Shown one piece after another: positions 26,263-35,019 of a stretch of DNA of 64,000 nucleotides. Below the pieces are notes generated by a model, which saw only the letters and a program-made list of their open reading frames with translations, searched no databases and had not been told where the DNA came from. The stretch is from JAQGMV01 sp963828715 (GTDB lineage: Bacteria; Pseudomonadota; Gammaproteobacteria; Burkholderiales; SG8-41), in NCBI GenBank assembly GCA_963828715.1, contig CAWHFX010000019.1, forward strand, positions 62,001 through 126,000, given 5' to 3'. Position numbers and translations under genes: made by a program. The stretch's first letter is position 1. The number at the start of each line of letters is the position of its first letter.

Positions 26263-27366
26263 TTAGCTTTTCCATTCCCGCGCCGGAGGCCACAGCTTCG
26301 GACCGGAACGCTCGTACTGCGGAGGGTAATAGGCGTCCGCGCCGAGCGCGACGGCGGCATGGCATCCCCAGCGCGGATCGAACAGCATCGCGCGCGCGAG
26401 AGACACGAAGTCGGCCTTACCGCTCGCAAGGATCTCGTCCGCTTGCTGGGGCCGAGTGATCAGTCCCACCGCGCCTGTCGCGATCCCGACCTCCTTTTTC
26501 ACGCGTTCTGCGTACGGCACCTGATATCCCGGCGACGTGGGCACTTTCGCGTCTGCCACAACACCTCCGCCCGACACGGTCACGTAGTCGAGCCCGCACT
26601 GCCTGAGCGCTGACGCGTAGGCAACCGCGTCGTCCGGCGTCCAGCCGCCGTCGGCGAAGTCGGTTCCCGAGATCTTGGCGCCCAGCGGCTTCTCGGCGGG
26701 CCAGGCGGCGCGCACGGCGCGCATCACCTCCAGCGGAAAACGCATGCGGTTTTCCAGGCTTCCGCCATACTCGTCCTCCCGGCGGTTGGAGAGTGGCGAC
26801 AGGAACTCGCACAGCAGGTAGCCGTGAGTCGAATGCACCTCGACGAAGTCGAGTCCGATGCGCGCGGCACGCTTTGTCGCTGCGACGAATGCGTCACGTA
26901 TCTCGTCCATGCCGACACGGTCGAGAGCCCTCGGCGTATGCCATCCGGCGGCAAACGGGATCGCCGACGGAGCTATCGTTTCCCACGCCCCCTCGTCCGA
27001 GGCAAGCGGTCCGCGGCCTTCCCACGGACGCTCCGCTGACGCCTTTCGTCCCGCATGCGCGAGCTGGATTCCGATCCGGACAGGCGAAATGCTGCGCACG
27101 AAATCCACTGTGCGCTTCATCACCGCTTCGTTTTCATCCGAATACAGGCCGGTGCAACCGGGCGTAATGCGGCCATCGGCACGCACACCCGTCGCTTCGA
27201 TGACGAGCATCGAGGCACCCGAGAGCGCCAGGTTGCCGAGATGCATGACGTGCCAGTCGGTCATCGTTCCGTCGATCGCGCTGTACTGGCACATCGGCGC
27301 GATCGTGATGCGGTTCGGCAGCGACATGCGGCCGATCGCCAGCGGACTAAACAGCTTGCTGCTCAT
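26263..27366 (-). CDS. Old yellow enzyme family NADPH:flavin ene-reductase (YqjM type)
   Basis: A 367-residue TIM-barrel flavoprotein that reduces activated C=C bonds. The first strand ends APMCQYSA with Cys26 and Tyr28, the thermophilic-like/YqjM class signature. The pair of histidines that bind substrate carbonyl or nitro groups is in EVHSTHGYLL, and the C-terminal phosphate-binding part reads FVSLARAMLFDPRW. ATG at 27366 has AGGAGC upstream. It lies 31 bases after the DASS permease gene, suggesting one transcript. The natural substrate cannot be read from sequence; xenobiotic or aromatic-derived enones are plausible. Confidence 0.9.
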   Translation of the reverse strand: MSSKLFSPLAIGRMSLPNRITIAPMCQYSAIDGTMTDWHVMHLGNLALSGASMLVIEATGVRADGRITPGCTGLYSDENEAVMKRTVDFVRSISPVRIGIQLAHAGRKASAERPWEGRGPLASDEGAWETIAPSAIPFAAGWHTPRALDRVGMDEIRDAFVAATKRAARIGLDFVEVHSTHGYLLCEFLSPLSNRREDEYGGSLENRMRFPLEVMRAVRAAWPAEKPLGAKISGTDFADGGWTPDDAVAYASALRQCGLDYVTVSGGGVVADAKVPTSPGYQVPYAERVKKEVGIATGAVGLITRPQQADEILASGKADFVSLARAMLFDPRWGCHAAVALGADAYYPPQYERSGPKLWPPAREWKS

Positions 27367-27397
27367 CGCTGCTCCTTGAATTGTTGTCGCACACACC

Positions 27398-28777
27398 CTA
27401 CCCGAAATAGCCGATAGCGCGCCACCACAGATAGTCGAGCGGCAACAGCAATAGCAGGCTCACCAGCGCAAGTGGCACGCTCATTCGCAGAAACCGGTGC
27501 AGCCGCAGGCCGGACACGTGCACGCCGACCAGTACCGGGGGCGCCTGAAACGGCAGGACGGCGGTGGTGAAGCCGACGACGATCGTCATCAACACGGCCT
27601 TGAGTGGCCAGCCGGCCGCCTCCGCGAATGTGCTCGCAAGAGGCGCGAGCAGCGCGGGCTGCGCGACGTTCGTCACGACCGCGCCGGTTGCGGTGGAGAG
27701 CAACGTCAGGATCGCGAAGTTGATCGCATCGCGTTCAGGCTGGAGTTGCAGGGTCGCCTGCAACCACTCGCCTAACGCGCGGCTCAGACCCGTCTCGACC
27801 ATCACGGCGCCGAGCCCGAGTATCGACGCAATGTAGAAAAACGGACCGAACTTGACCCGATCGGTGAACGCCGTCGGAGGCATGACGCCGATCACCGGCA
27901 GAAGTGTTGCGACACCCGCACCGAGCCCTATCCAACCCGGATGGATGCCGTGGTAGAAGTCGGTCGCCCATAGCGCGAGTGCGCCCAGCAGGATCACCGT
28001 CAGCCTCCGCTCCGCCGCACTGAGCGGCTTGCCGGCGGCCTGCGTTTCGGCCTCGCGGGTTTGCGCGGGGAAGAACCAGCAGACAAGGATGATGATCGCG
28101 ATCGCCTTCAGCAGCCCCAGAACCGGAAACTGAACCAGCAGCCATTCGCCGTAAATGAAGTTTGTTCCGTAGAGCGTTTCTGCCGCGCCGGCAAGAACGA
28201 GGTTCGGCGCATTCGCCGGCAGGAATGTCGTGCCCACCTGGTAGTTGGTCATCATCACGGCGAGCGCAACACCATCGTATCCCAAACTCCCCCGCTCGAG
28301 TCCGACTCGCTGCGCCAGCGCCGACATGATCGGCATCAGCAGCAGAATGCGGCTCACCGTCGCCGGCATGACCAGGCACAGCAGGATGCAGGCCACGACG
28401 ACCAGCACGATGAGCGAGCGATAGGAAAGCACGCGGCGTCCAATCAGAAAGCGTGCGAAGCGCTCACCGAGACCGGTCGAGTTCACCGCCTCCCCGATGA
28501 TCAATCCGCCGAGGACCAGCCACAGCGTGCCCGACGCAAAGCCGGAGAAAACAACATTGGCCGGCGCAACCGCGAACACCATCGCGAGCAGGAAGAGCAG
28601 CAGCCCGACGATGTGCTCCGGCACCGCACCGAGCGCCCATAGACCGATGGTGAAGATGCAGAGCGCCGCGGCGTGCATGAACTGCGGGCTGTAGCCGGTG
28701 GGCGGCGGCAGCATGAAGACGACCGCCGCGAGTGCCAGCACGACGCACGTGCCGGCGACGGCAACCGGCCTATTCAT
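27398..28777 (-). CDS. SLC13/DASS-family anion permease
   Basis: A 459-residue inner-membrane protein with about 11-12 hydrophobic segments, starting MNRPVAVAGTCVVLALAAVV. The family imports di- and tricarboxylates or sulfate with sodium. Sequences like PANAPNLVLAG in the middle and VVTNVAQPALLAPLA in the second half resemble the two repeated anion-binding SNT-type motifs of the family, but in degenerate form. The order is dehydratase, permease, ene-reductase on the same strand. The substrate is unknown; an organic acid is the simplest guess. Gene intact. Confidence 0.82.
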   Translation of the reverse strand: MNRPVAVAGTCVVLALAAVVFMLPPPTGYSPQFMHAAALCIFTIGLWALGAVPEHIVGLLLFLLAMVFAVAPANVVFSGFASGTLWLVLGGLIIGEAVNSTGLGERFARFLIGRRVLSYRSLIVLVVVACILLCLVMPATVSRILLLMPIMSALAQRVGLERGSLGYDGVALAVMMTNYQVGTTFLPANAPNLVLAGAAETLYGTNFIYGEWLLVQFPVLGLLKAIAIIILVCWFFPAQTREAETQAAGKPLSAAERRLTVILLGALALWATDFYHGIHPGWIGLGAGVATLLPVIGVMPPTAFTDRVKFGPFFYIASILGLGAVMVETGLSRALGEWLQATLQLQPERDAINFAILTLLSTATGAVVTNVAQPALLAPLASTFAEAAGWPLKAVLMTIVVGFTTAVLPFQAPPVLVGVHVSGLRLHRFLRMSVPLALVSLLLLLPLDYLWWRAIGYFG

Positions 28778-28990
28778 CGGCGGCGCTGGGGAAGACCCGG
28801 GCGGTGTGTTGCAAAGCGCGCAGCTGCGGAACGCGAGCGAACGTGTTCGCTACCGCGAGGCGTTGTTTCAAAGCTACCGGAACTTCGCGGCGAGCGCATC
28901 CTCGCTGCGCGCGAGCATGACGAGATCGATGAAGGCGTTCGTTGCTCGTTCCGTTGTTATTCCCGTCGGCGTCCAATGATCGGTAGCTGC

Positions 28991-29017
28991 TGGTCACGGC
29001 TCACGGTCACGGCGTCA
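28991..29017. repeat. Short heptamer tract at the dehydratase 3' end
   Basis: TGGTCAC, GGCTCAC, GGTCACG and GCGTCAA run in tandem just past and into the stop of the dehydratase. It is a weaker member of the (C/G)GTCAC(T/C) family, outside the ribosomal region. The remaining 28778-28990 spacer shows nothing that I recognise. Confidence 0.4.
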
Positions 29018-30745
29018 ATGAATCTCCGGATCCGGCGTCGGCGCGCCCGCGTGCAGGAAATCGAAATCACACCCTTTGTCAGCTTGCGTAATGTGCCGTG
29101 CGAAGAGCGCGCCGTAGCCCCGCGTGTAGCGGGCCGGCGGTTGTTTCCATGCGGCGCGCCGCTTCTCCAGTTCCGCGTCGCTTACCTTCAACTCCAGCTT
29201 GCGCGCCTCGACGTCGAGCTCGATCACGTCGCCGTCGCGCACGAACGCAAGCGGGCCGCCCACGTAGGACTCCGGCGCGATGTGCAGCACACACGTCCCG
29301 TACGACGTCCCGCTCATGCGTGCGTCGGAGATGCGTACCATGTCGCGCACGCCTTTTTTGAGCAGCTTCTTCGGAATCGGGAGCTGACCCCATTCCGGCA
29401 TGCCAGGCCCGCCCAGCGGCCCTCCGTTCTTCAGAACGAGGACCGAGTTTTCATCGACGTCGAGCGACTCGTCGTCGATGCGCGCATTCATCGCGTTGTA
29501 ATCCTCGAACACGACCGCCCGCCCCGCGTGCTTGAGCAGATGCGGCTCCGCCGCGGTCGGCTTGATGATTGCGCCGTCGGGAGCGAGATTGCCGCGCAGC
29601 ACCGCAAGACCGCCCGTCTCCGACAAGGGCTTGTCGCGCGTGCGAATCACGTCGTCGTTGTAGATGCGCGCATCGGCGATGTTCTCACCGAGCGTCTTGC
29701 CATTGACCGTCAGGCAGTCGAGTCTCAGGCGCTCCCCCAGCTCTCGCAGAAGCGCGCGCAAACCTCCGGCGTAATAGAAATCCTCCATCAGATAAGTCGT
29801 GCCGGCGGGGCGTATGTTCGCGAGAACGGGCGTAATGCGCGCGATCTCGTCGAAGCGCTGGCCGGTCAGTTCAATCCCGGCGCGACCCGCAATCGCGGTG
29901 AGATGGATGATCGCGTTGGTCGAGCCCGACAGCGCGTGAATCGCCGTAATCGCGTTGTCGAAAGAAGCACGGGTCAGAATGTCGGAGGGTTTCAGATCCT
30001 CCCACACCATCTCGACAACGCGACGGCCGCTGCGCTCCGCCATGCGCGGATGGTTGGCATCGGCGGCCGGGATCGAAGCCGCGCCCGGCAATGTAAGCCC
30101 GAGCGTCTCGGCGACCGACGTCATGGTGGATGCCGTGCCCATCGTCATGCAGTGGCCGAACGAGCGCGCGATGCCCTCTTCCACTTCCTGCCAGTCGCTC
30201 TCGCCGATGTTGCCGGCGCGCAGCTCCGCCCAGTATTTCCACACATCGCTGCCCGAGCCGAGCGGCTGCCCGTGCCAGTTGCCGCGCAGCATCGGACCTG
30301 CCGGAAGGTAAATCGCCGGCAGGTTCATGCTGATCGCGCCCATCAGCAGGCCCGGTGTCGTCTTGTCGCAGCCACCCATGAGGACCGCGCCGTCGACGGG
30401 ATGCGCGCGGAGAAATTCCTCGGTCTCCATCGCGAGGAAGTTGCGATACATCATCGAGGAGGGTTTGAGGTATGTCTCGGATACCGACTGCGCCGGTAGC
30501 TCGACCGGAAAGCCGCCCGCCTGCCACACGCCGCGCTTCACCTCCTCGACGCGTTGCTTGAAGTGGGCGTGGCACGGATTGAGATCGCTCCACGTGTTGA
30601 TGATCGCGATGACGGGCTTGCCGCCGAAGTCCTCGCGCGTGTAGCCCATCTGCAACGCACGTGAACGGTGTCCGAAGGACCGGAGATCCTTCGCGCCGAA
30701 CCATTTGTGACTACGGAGGTCTTCGGCGCGCTTGCGCTGTGCCAT
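29015..30745 (-). CDS. IlvD/Edd-family dehydratase, sugar-acid (arabinonate-like) type
   Basis: A 576-residue Fe-S dehydratase that removes water from 2,3-dihydroxy acids. The cluster cysteines are Cys58 (SDLNPCHAH), Cys126 (GGCDKTTPG) and Cys199 (GHCMTMGTAS). The sequence is closer to the sugar-acid dehydratases (L-arabinonate/xylonate group) than to biosynthetic dihydroxy-acid dehydratase, judging by the N-terminus LRSHKWFGAKDLRSFGHRSR and the ending. There are no other valine-pathway genes around. It is transcribed divergently from a Bug receptor gene, with a 107-base shared spacer. It is probably part of a catabolic route whose substrate I cannot name. Confidence 0.85.
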   Translation of the reverse strand: MAQRKRAEDLRSHKWFGAKDLRSFGHRSRALQMGYTREDFGGKPVIAIINTWSDLNPCHAHFKQRVEEVKRGVWQAGGFPVELPAQSVSETYLKPSSMMYRNFLAMETEEFLRAHPVDGAVLMGGCDKTTPGLLMGAISMNLPAIYLPAGPMLRGNWHGQPLGSGSDVWKYWAELRAGNIGESDWQEVEEGIARSFGHCMTMGTASTMTSVAETLGLTLPGAASIPAADANHPRMAERSGRRVVEMVWEDLKPSDILTRASFDNAITAIHALSGSTNAIIHLTAIAGRAGIELTGQRFDEIARITPVLANIRPAGTTYLMEDFYYAGGLRALLRELGERLRLDCLTVNGKTLGENIADARIYNDDVIRTRDKPLSETGGLAVLRGNLAPDGAIIKPTAAEPHLLKHAGRAVVFEDYNAMNARIDDESLDVDENSVLVLKNGGPLGGPGMPEWGQLPIPKKLLKKGVRDMVRISDARMSGTSYGTCVLHIAPESYVGGPLAFVRDGDVIELDVEARKLELKVSDAELEKRRAAWKQPPARYTRGYGALFARHITQADKGCDFDFLHAGAPTPDPEIH

Positions 30746-30852
30746 GACAGTCGACTCCTTAGGTGAAAAGCGAGACGAGCCGAATCGTGCGCCCGCGGTT
30801 TTCGGCTATTCTAACGCGACACGACGAGCACTCTCTTGCGAGGAGGCAATCC

Positions 30853-31830
30853 ATGATCAGAACCACGCCCGTAGTGATCGCTGCGTGTTGTGCGATGCTC
30901 GTAGCGCTGCTCGCTCCGCGGGCGACGGCGCAGACGTATCCCACCAAACCCATACGCATCATCGTGCCGTACGCGCCGGGCGGTGCGACCGACGTCGTGT
31001 TCCGCATTCTCGCACCGCGCATGAGCGAGTTTCTGGGACAGCAGATCGTCATCGACAATCGTCCCGGCGCCGCGTCCACGATCGGACTCGAGCTCGTCGC
31101 GAAGTCGCCGCCCGACGGCTACACGGTGGGTGCGAACAACATCGCATACGGTGCGAACCCCGCGATCTATCGCAAGATGCCGTTCGATTCGGAGAAGGAT
31201 CTCTTGCCGGTGACGCTGGTCTGCATCGTTACGCTCGTCGCGACCGTGCATCCGTCGATCCCGGCGAGGTCGGTGAAGGAGCTCATCGCGCTCGCCAGGT
31301 CGCAGCCCGGCACGCTCACCTATGGCTCCGCCGGGAATGGCAGCGCGAACCATCTCGCGACGGAACGCTTCGCGCACATGGCCGGCATCAAGCTCGTGCA
31401 CATACCGTACAAAGGCGGCGGCCCTGCGGTGATCTCGATCGTGCAGGGGGAAACATCGCTGCTGCTCGCTACGATCCCGTCCGCGATTCAGCACTTCAAA
31501 ACGGGCAAGCTGATTCCGCTCGCTGTAAGCAGCGCGAAGCGCAACTCGGCGTTGCCCGACCTGCCCACGATCGCGGAGGCGGGCGTACCCGGCTACGAGG
31601 CAATCGAATGGCAAGGCATCATGGTGCCGGCAGGTACGCCGCAGAACGTGATTCAGACGCTGTATCAGGTTACGGCGAAGGCAGCTCAATCGCCCGAGGT
31701 GCGTGAAAAAGCCGCTGCGCTGGGCGCGGATTTCGTGAACAGCCCGCCGGCGGAATTCGAGAAATTCCTGAAGAACGAGCTCGCGGTCTGGTCCAGGGTC
31801 GTGAAGGAAGTCGGGATCAAAATCGATTGA
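30853..31830 (+). CDS. Bug/TctC-family periplasmic solute receptor 1
   Basis: A 325-residue tripartite tricarboxylate-type receptor. It has a basic start, a hydrophobic core and a likely signal peptidase site after ATA-Q (about residue 26), then YPTKPIRIIVPYAPGGATD and VIDNRPGA, hallmarks of the Bug fold. GAGGAGG precedes the ATG at 30853. No TctA/TctB membrane partners lie nearby, as is common for Bug proteins, which may act as orphan sensors or share a transporter. It heads a plus-strand set with a hydrolase and a thiamine-diphosphate enzyme. Confidence 0.93.
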   Translation: MIRTTPVVIAACCAMLVALLAPRATAQTYPTKPIRIIVPYAPGGATDVVFRILAPRMSEFLGQQIVIDNRPGAASTIGLELVAKSPPDGYTVGANNIAYGANPAIYRKMPFDSEKDLLPVTLVCIVTLVATVHPSIPARSVKELIALARSQPGTLTYGSAGNGSANHLATERFAHMAGIKLVHIPYKGGGPAVISIVQGETSLLLATIPSAIQHFKTGKLIPLAVSSAKRNSALPDLPTIAEAGVPGYEAIEWQGIMVPAGTPQNVIQTLYQVTAKAAQSPEVREKAAALGADFVNSPPAEFEKFLKNELAVWSRVVKEVGIKID

Positions 31831-31869
31831 AGCGCTGCGGTGTCGATTACTTCTTCGACGGAGAATACG

Positions 31870-33048
31870 ATGTCTTATAACGGTACCTGGATCACGCCGT
31901 TTCCGGGAAACTTCGTGTGGTCGAACGCAGCGCTCGTCACGAAAGGCATGGCGCCGTACGGCGCGGTCGCGATGGCCGAGATCGACGAAGTGTGCGAGCG
32001 ACTCAGAGACCGGCAGCAGGAATCGGACGCATGGCAGGAAGAGTGGTGCCGGATGGGCGCACGCCTGGAGGAGATCGGGGACCGCGCAGAAGCGGCCGGA
32101 CATCGCATGAGCGCCGGGAATGCGTTCCTGCGCGCCGGGATGTACTACTTCACCGGAGAGCGCTTCATCTATCCGGGTGAGCTGAAGCGCGACATCGGCC
32201 GCAAGGCGATCGAGCTGCAGACGAAAGGCCTGCTGCAACGCTATCCGAACATCGAGCGCGTCGAAGTGCCTTTCGAAGGCACGTCCCTTCCGGCGCTGTT
32301 CATGAAGGCACCCTCGGCTTCGGGTCGTACGCCGACGGTCGTCGTCTTCGACGGCATGGACAACTGCAAGGAAATGAGCGTGCTCTTCAACGGCCTCGAA
32401 TTCGCGGCGCGCGGCTGGAACACGCTCGCGATCGACGGCCCGGGACAAGGCGAATCGTTGCGCCTGCGGAATATGTACGCGCGCCATGACTACGAGTCCG
32501 CGGGTACCGCCGCTTACGACTACGTGGCGTCGAGAGCGGACGTCGACCCCGCCAAGGTCGTCGTGATGGGTTACAGCTTCGGCGGCTATTACGCCGGGCG
32601 TGTCGCCGCGTTCGAGAAGCGCTACGCCGCCGGCGTCGCTTTCGCAGCGCTGCATTGGGACCTCGCGGCGTGGCAGCGCGACATCAAACGCCGCCACGAG
32701 ACGGATCCGAAGAACACCGCGCAGTCGCAGTTTCACTTCCGCTGGATCATGGGACACATGGATGACGGTGATGCTGCCATCGCCAAAGCGGAACGGTTTT
32801 CGTTGCGGGAGATCGCGGCGAAGATCGAGATGCCCTTCCTGATCGTGCATGCCGAGGAAGACAAGGTGGTCCCGGTGGCCTCGGCATACAAGCTTTACGA
32901 GGCGCTCGGCTCGAAACGCAAGCACCTCAAAATTTTCACGACCGAAGACGGCAGCGTCTATCATGCGCAGGCCGACAACCGTCAGGCGGGCGTCGATTAC
33001 ATCGCCGACTGGATCGACGACACGGTCGTCAATGCCAGAGGTACCTGA
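31870..33048 (+). CDS. Alpha/beta hydrolase (FrsA / dihydroxypseudooxynicotine hydrolase-like)
   Basis: A 392-residue cytoplasmic protein with a helical N-terminal lid of about 130 residues and a C-terminal alpha/beta hydrolase domain. The nucleophile elbow is GYSFGG with Ser236; the likely acid is the Asp in HAEEDKVVP, and the catalytic His is in SVYHAQADN. DGPGQGES provides the oxyanion region. Relatives cleave C-C bonds in aromatic catabolites (2,6-dihydroxypseudooxynicotine hydrolase type) or are FrsA-like esterases. The start at 31870 follows GGAG. It lies 39 bases after the receptor gene and is probably cotranscribed with it and the next gene. Confidence 0.85.
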   Translation: MSYNGTWITPFPGNFVWSNAALVTKGMAPYGAVAMAEIDEVCERLRDRQQESDAWQEEWCRMGARLEEIGDRAEAAGHRMSAGNAFLRAGMYYFTGERFIYPGELKRDIGRKAIELQTKGLLQRYPNIERVEVPFEGTSLPALFMKAPSASGRTPTVVVFDGMDNCKEMSVLFNGLEFAARGWNTLAIDGPGQGESLRLRNMYARHDYESAGTAAYDYVASRADVDPAKVVVMGYSFGGYYAGRVAAFEKRYAAGVAFAALHWDLAAWQRDIKRRHETDPKNTAQSQFHFRWIMGHMDDGDAAIAKAERFSLREIAAKIEMPFLIVHAEEDKVVPVASAYKLYEALGSKRKHLKIFTTEDGSVYHAQADNRQAGVDYIADWIDDTVVNARGT

Positions 33049-33078
33049 CCTGATCCCGCCCCGCGCGCGCCCGATCGC

Positions 33079-34923
33079 GTGAGCAGTCTCGACAAGGAAC
33101 CAGCATGGATACCGCAGCCGCAGCCCAGCAACCGCACATCGCAAACGCGCAAGTACAAGGGCGCGGAGATCATGGTCGAGTACCTGATCAAGGAGAAGGT
33201 GCCGTACCTGTTCGGCGTGTGCGGCCACGGCAATGTCGGCTTTCTCGATGCCGCCGCGGCCGCGGCCGATCGCATCAAGACGATTTCGACGCACCACGAG
33301 CAGTCGGCGGGCTACATGGCCGATGCGTATTACAAGATCAGGCACGAGCCCGTCGCAACTTTCACGTCGTGCGGTCCCGGCTCCGCCAATCTCGTCGTCG
33401 CGCTTGCGAACGCGATGATGGATTCGTCGGCGTATCTCGCAATTACCGGCAACGTGCCCACGACGCAGTTCAACCGCAGCCCGTTCCAGGAGACCGGCCG
33501 TTATTTCCAGGGCGACTTCCCGTCCGTCATTCGCTCGTACGTGAAGCGCAGCTTCCAGCCCACGCGTGCCGACATGGTGCCGCTCGCGATGAAGCAGGCG
33601 TTCGGTCTTCTGCGTCAGGGCCGCCCCGGCCCGGTCAATATCGACGTGCCGCTCGACGTCTTTCAGGAAGAAACGTCGCTCGGCGTGCCCGATCCCGATC
33701 CGGTCGCGTATCAGCGCTCGCCGGGCGACCCGGAAGGTCTGCGCAAAGCAGTCGAACGTCTCGTGTCAGCGGAGCGCCCCGTCATATTGGCTGGACAAGG
33801 CGTGCTGTTGAGCGAAGCGACGGAAGCGCTGCTGGAATTCGTCGGCGTGCTGCGCATTCCGGTCGTCACGAGCCCGAATGGCAAAGGGTCCATCGACGAG
33901 CGTCACGATCTCGCGATGGGCGCGATCGGCCGCAACGGCCCCTACCAGGCCAACGAAGCGACACGCAACGCCGATGTGATTCTTGCGCTCGGCTGCAGCT
34001 TCGATGATCGGACGACCAGCGCCTGGATCGACGGCTACACGCTGAAGATACCACCGACCGCGATCATTCAGATCGACATCGATCCGACAGAGATCGGCCG
34101 AAATTATCCGGCCGACATCGGAATCATCGGTGATGTCAAAGCGGCGCTGCAGGAGTTGACGCGCCTCGCACGTGGAAGGCTCGGCTCTCCCAGCAAGAGC
34201 TATGCGGATTGGACCGCGCGACTCGCGGAGAACGCAAGCCTGTGGGATGACTATCAGAGCAGGTTCCTCACGAGCGACGCAACGCCGGTGCGGCCTGAGC
34301 GGTTGATGAACGCACTCTCCCGCGTGGTGCCGGAGAATGCGATCCTCGCCACGGATGTCGGCGTGCACCACAACTGGGTCGTGCAGTTATGGAAGGCCAG
34401 ACGGCCGCGTCATCTGCTTCAGTCGTGGGGATTCGCGGCGATGGGCTATGCGACGTCGGGCATCCTGGGTGCCAAGCTCGCGAAACCCGATGTGCCCGCG
34501 GTCGCGGTGGTCGGCGACGGCTCCTTCCTCATGACGCCGCACGTTCTGGGTACCGCGGCGGAATACGACATTCCCGCCGTCTGGGTCGTGTGGAACAATT
34601 ATGGTTACTGCTCGATCCGCGACATGCAGCTCGGTCTCTTCAAGAGCGGAGAGCTGGCGACGAGCTTCGCCAAGGCCGAATCGGGCAAGCTCATGAATCC
34701 GGATTTCGCAATGCTCGCGCGCGCGTTCGGCGTCGAAGCGGCGCGTGTCGAACGCCCTGGTGACATCGAAAGCGCGATCGAAACGGCGATCAAGGCGAAC
34801 AAACCCTATCTGGTCGAAGTCGTCGTCGATCGCGAAGTCCGTCCGGTCGGCACCGGAACGTGGGTGCTGCCGCCGTTCGCGCATCCGGAGCCGAATTTCC
34901 TCAAGCTCGCGCGCGGCGGTTGA
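33079..34923 (+). CDS. Thiamine-diphosphate enzyme, acetolactate synthase-like
   Basis: A protein of about 600 residues with the three domains of the acetolactate synthase/benzoylformate decarboxylase superfamily. The N-terminal domain has the cofactor glutamate in STHHEQSAGYMAD, and the C-terminal one has the ThDP/Mg motif from GDGSFLMTP to NNYGYC (about residues 479-506). It could be a carboligase or decarboxylase; no small regulatory subunit is nearby, so amino-acid biosynthesis is unlikely. The start is uncertain. The frame opens at a GTG at 33079 without a ribosome-binding site, whereas an ATG at 33105 with AAGGAAC upstream is in another frame and would join this one if a single base near 33150 were extra. 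Confidence 0.88.
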   Translation: MSSLDKEPAWIPQPQPSNRTSQTRKYKGAEIMVEYLIKEKVPYLFGVCGHGNVGFLDAAAAAADRIKTISTHHEQSAGYMADAYYKIRHEPVATFTSCGPGSANLVVALANAMMDSSAYLAITGNVPTTQFNRSPFQETGRYFQGDFPSVIRSYVKRSFQPTRADMVPLAMKQAFGLLRQGRPGPVNIDVPLDVFQEETSLGVPDPDPVAYQRSPGDPEGLRKAVERLVSAERPVILAGQGVLLSEATEALLEFVGVLRIPVVTSPNGKGSIDERHDLAMGAIGRNGPYQANEATRNADVILALGCSFDDRTTSAWIDGYTLKIPPTAIIQIDIDPTEIGRNYPADIGIIGDVKAALQELTRLARGRLGSPSKSYADWTARLAENASLWDDYQSRFLTSDATPVRPERLMNALSRVVPENAILATDVGVHHNWVVQLWKARRPRHLLQSWGFAAMGYATSGILGAKLAKPDVPAVAVVGDGSFLMTPHVLGTAAEYDIPAVWVVWNNYGYCSIRDMQLGLFKSGELATSFAKAESGKLMNPDFAMLARAFGVEAARVERPGDIESAIETAIKANKPYLVEVVVDREVRPVGTGTWVLPPFAHPEPNFLKLARGG

Positions 34924-35019
34924 GAAAGTGCACGCGACCGACTCGCTCACAGTCGACCATGCGTGTGCCCATAAGCCGTTCGCGCTTGAGTGTCTCGGGC
35001 GCGGACGAAGGTCGATGTG

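Noticed and set aside
29015..30745. Biosynthetic dihydroxy-acid dehydratase (ilvD)
   Set aside because: No branched-chain genes are nearby, the sequence looks closer to the sugar-acid group, and it sits among catabolic genes.
30811..33345. Very long antisense reading frame (over 800 codons) opposite the receptor, hydrolase and ThDP genes
   Set aside because: It is a high-GC shadow of well-supported genes on the other strand, with no ribosome-binding site or family resemblance.
33079..34923. Acetolactate synthase large subunit for valine/isoleucine synthesis
   Set aside because: No small subunit gene, catabolic neighbours, and only general superfamily motifs can be supported.
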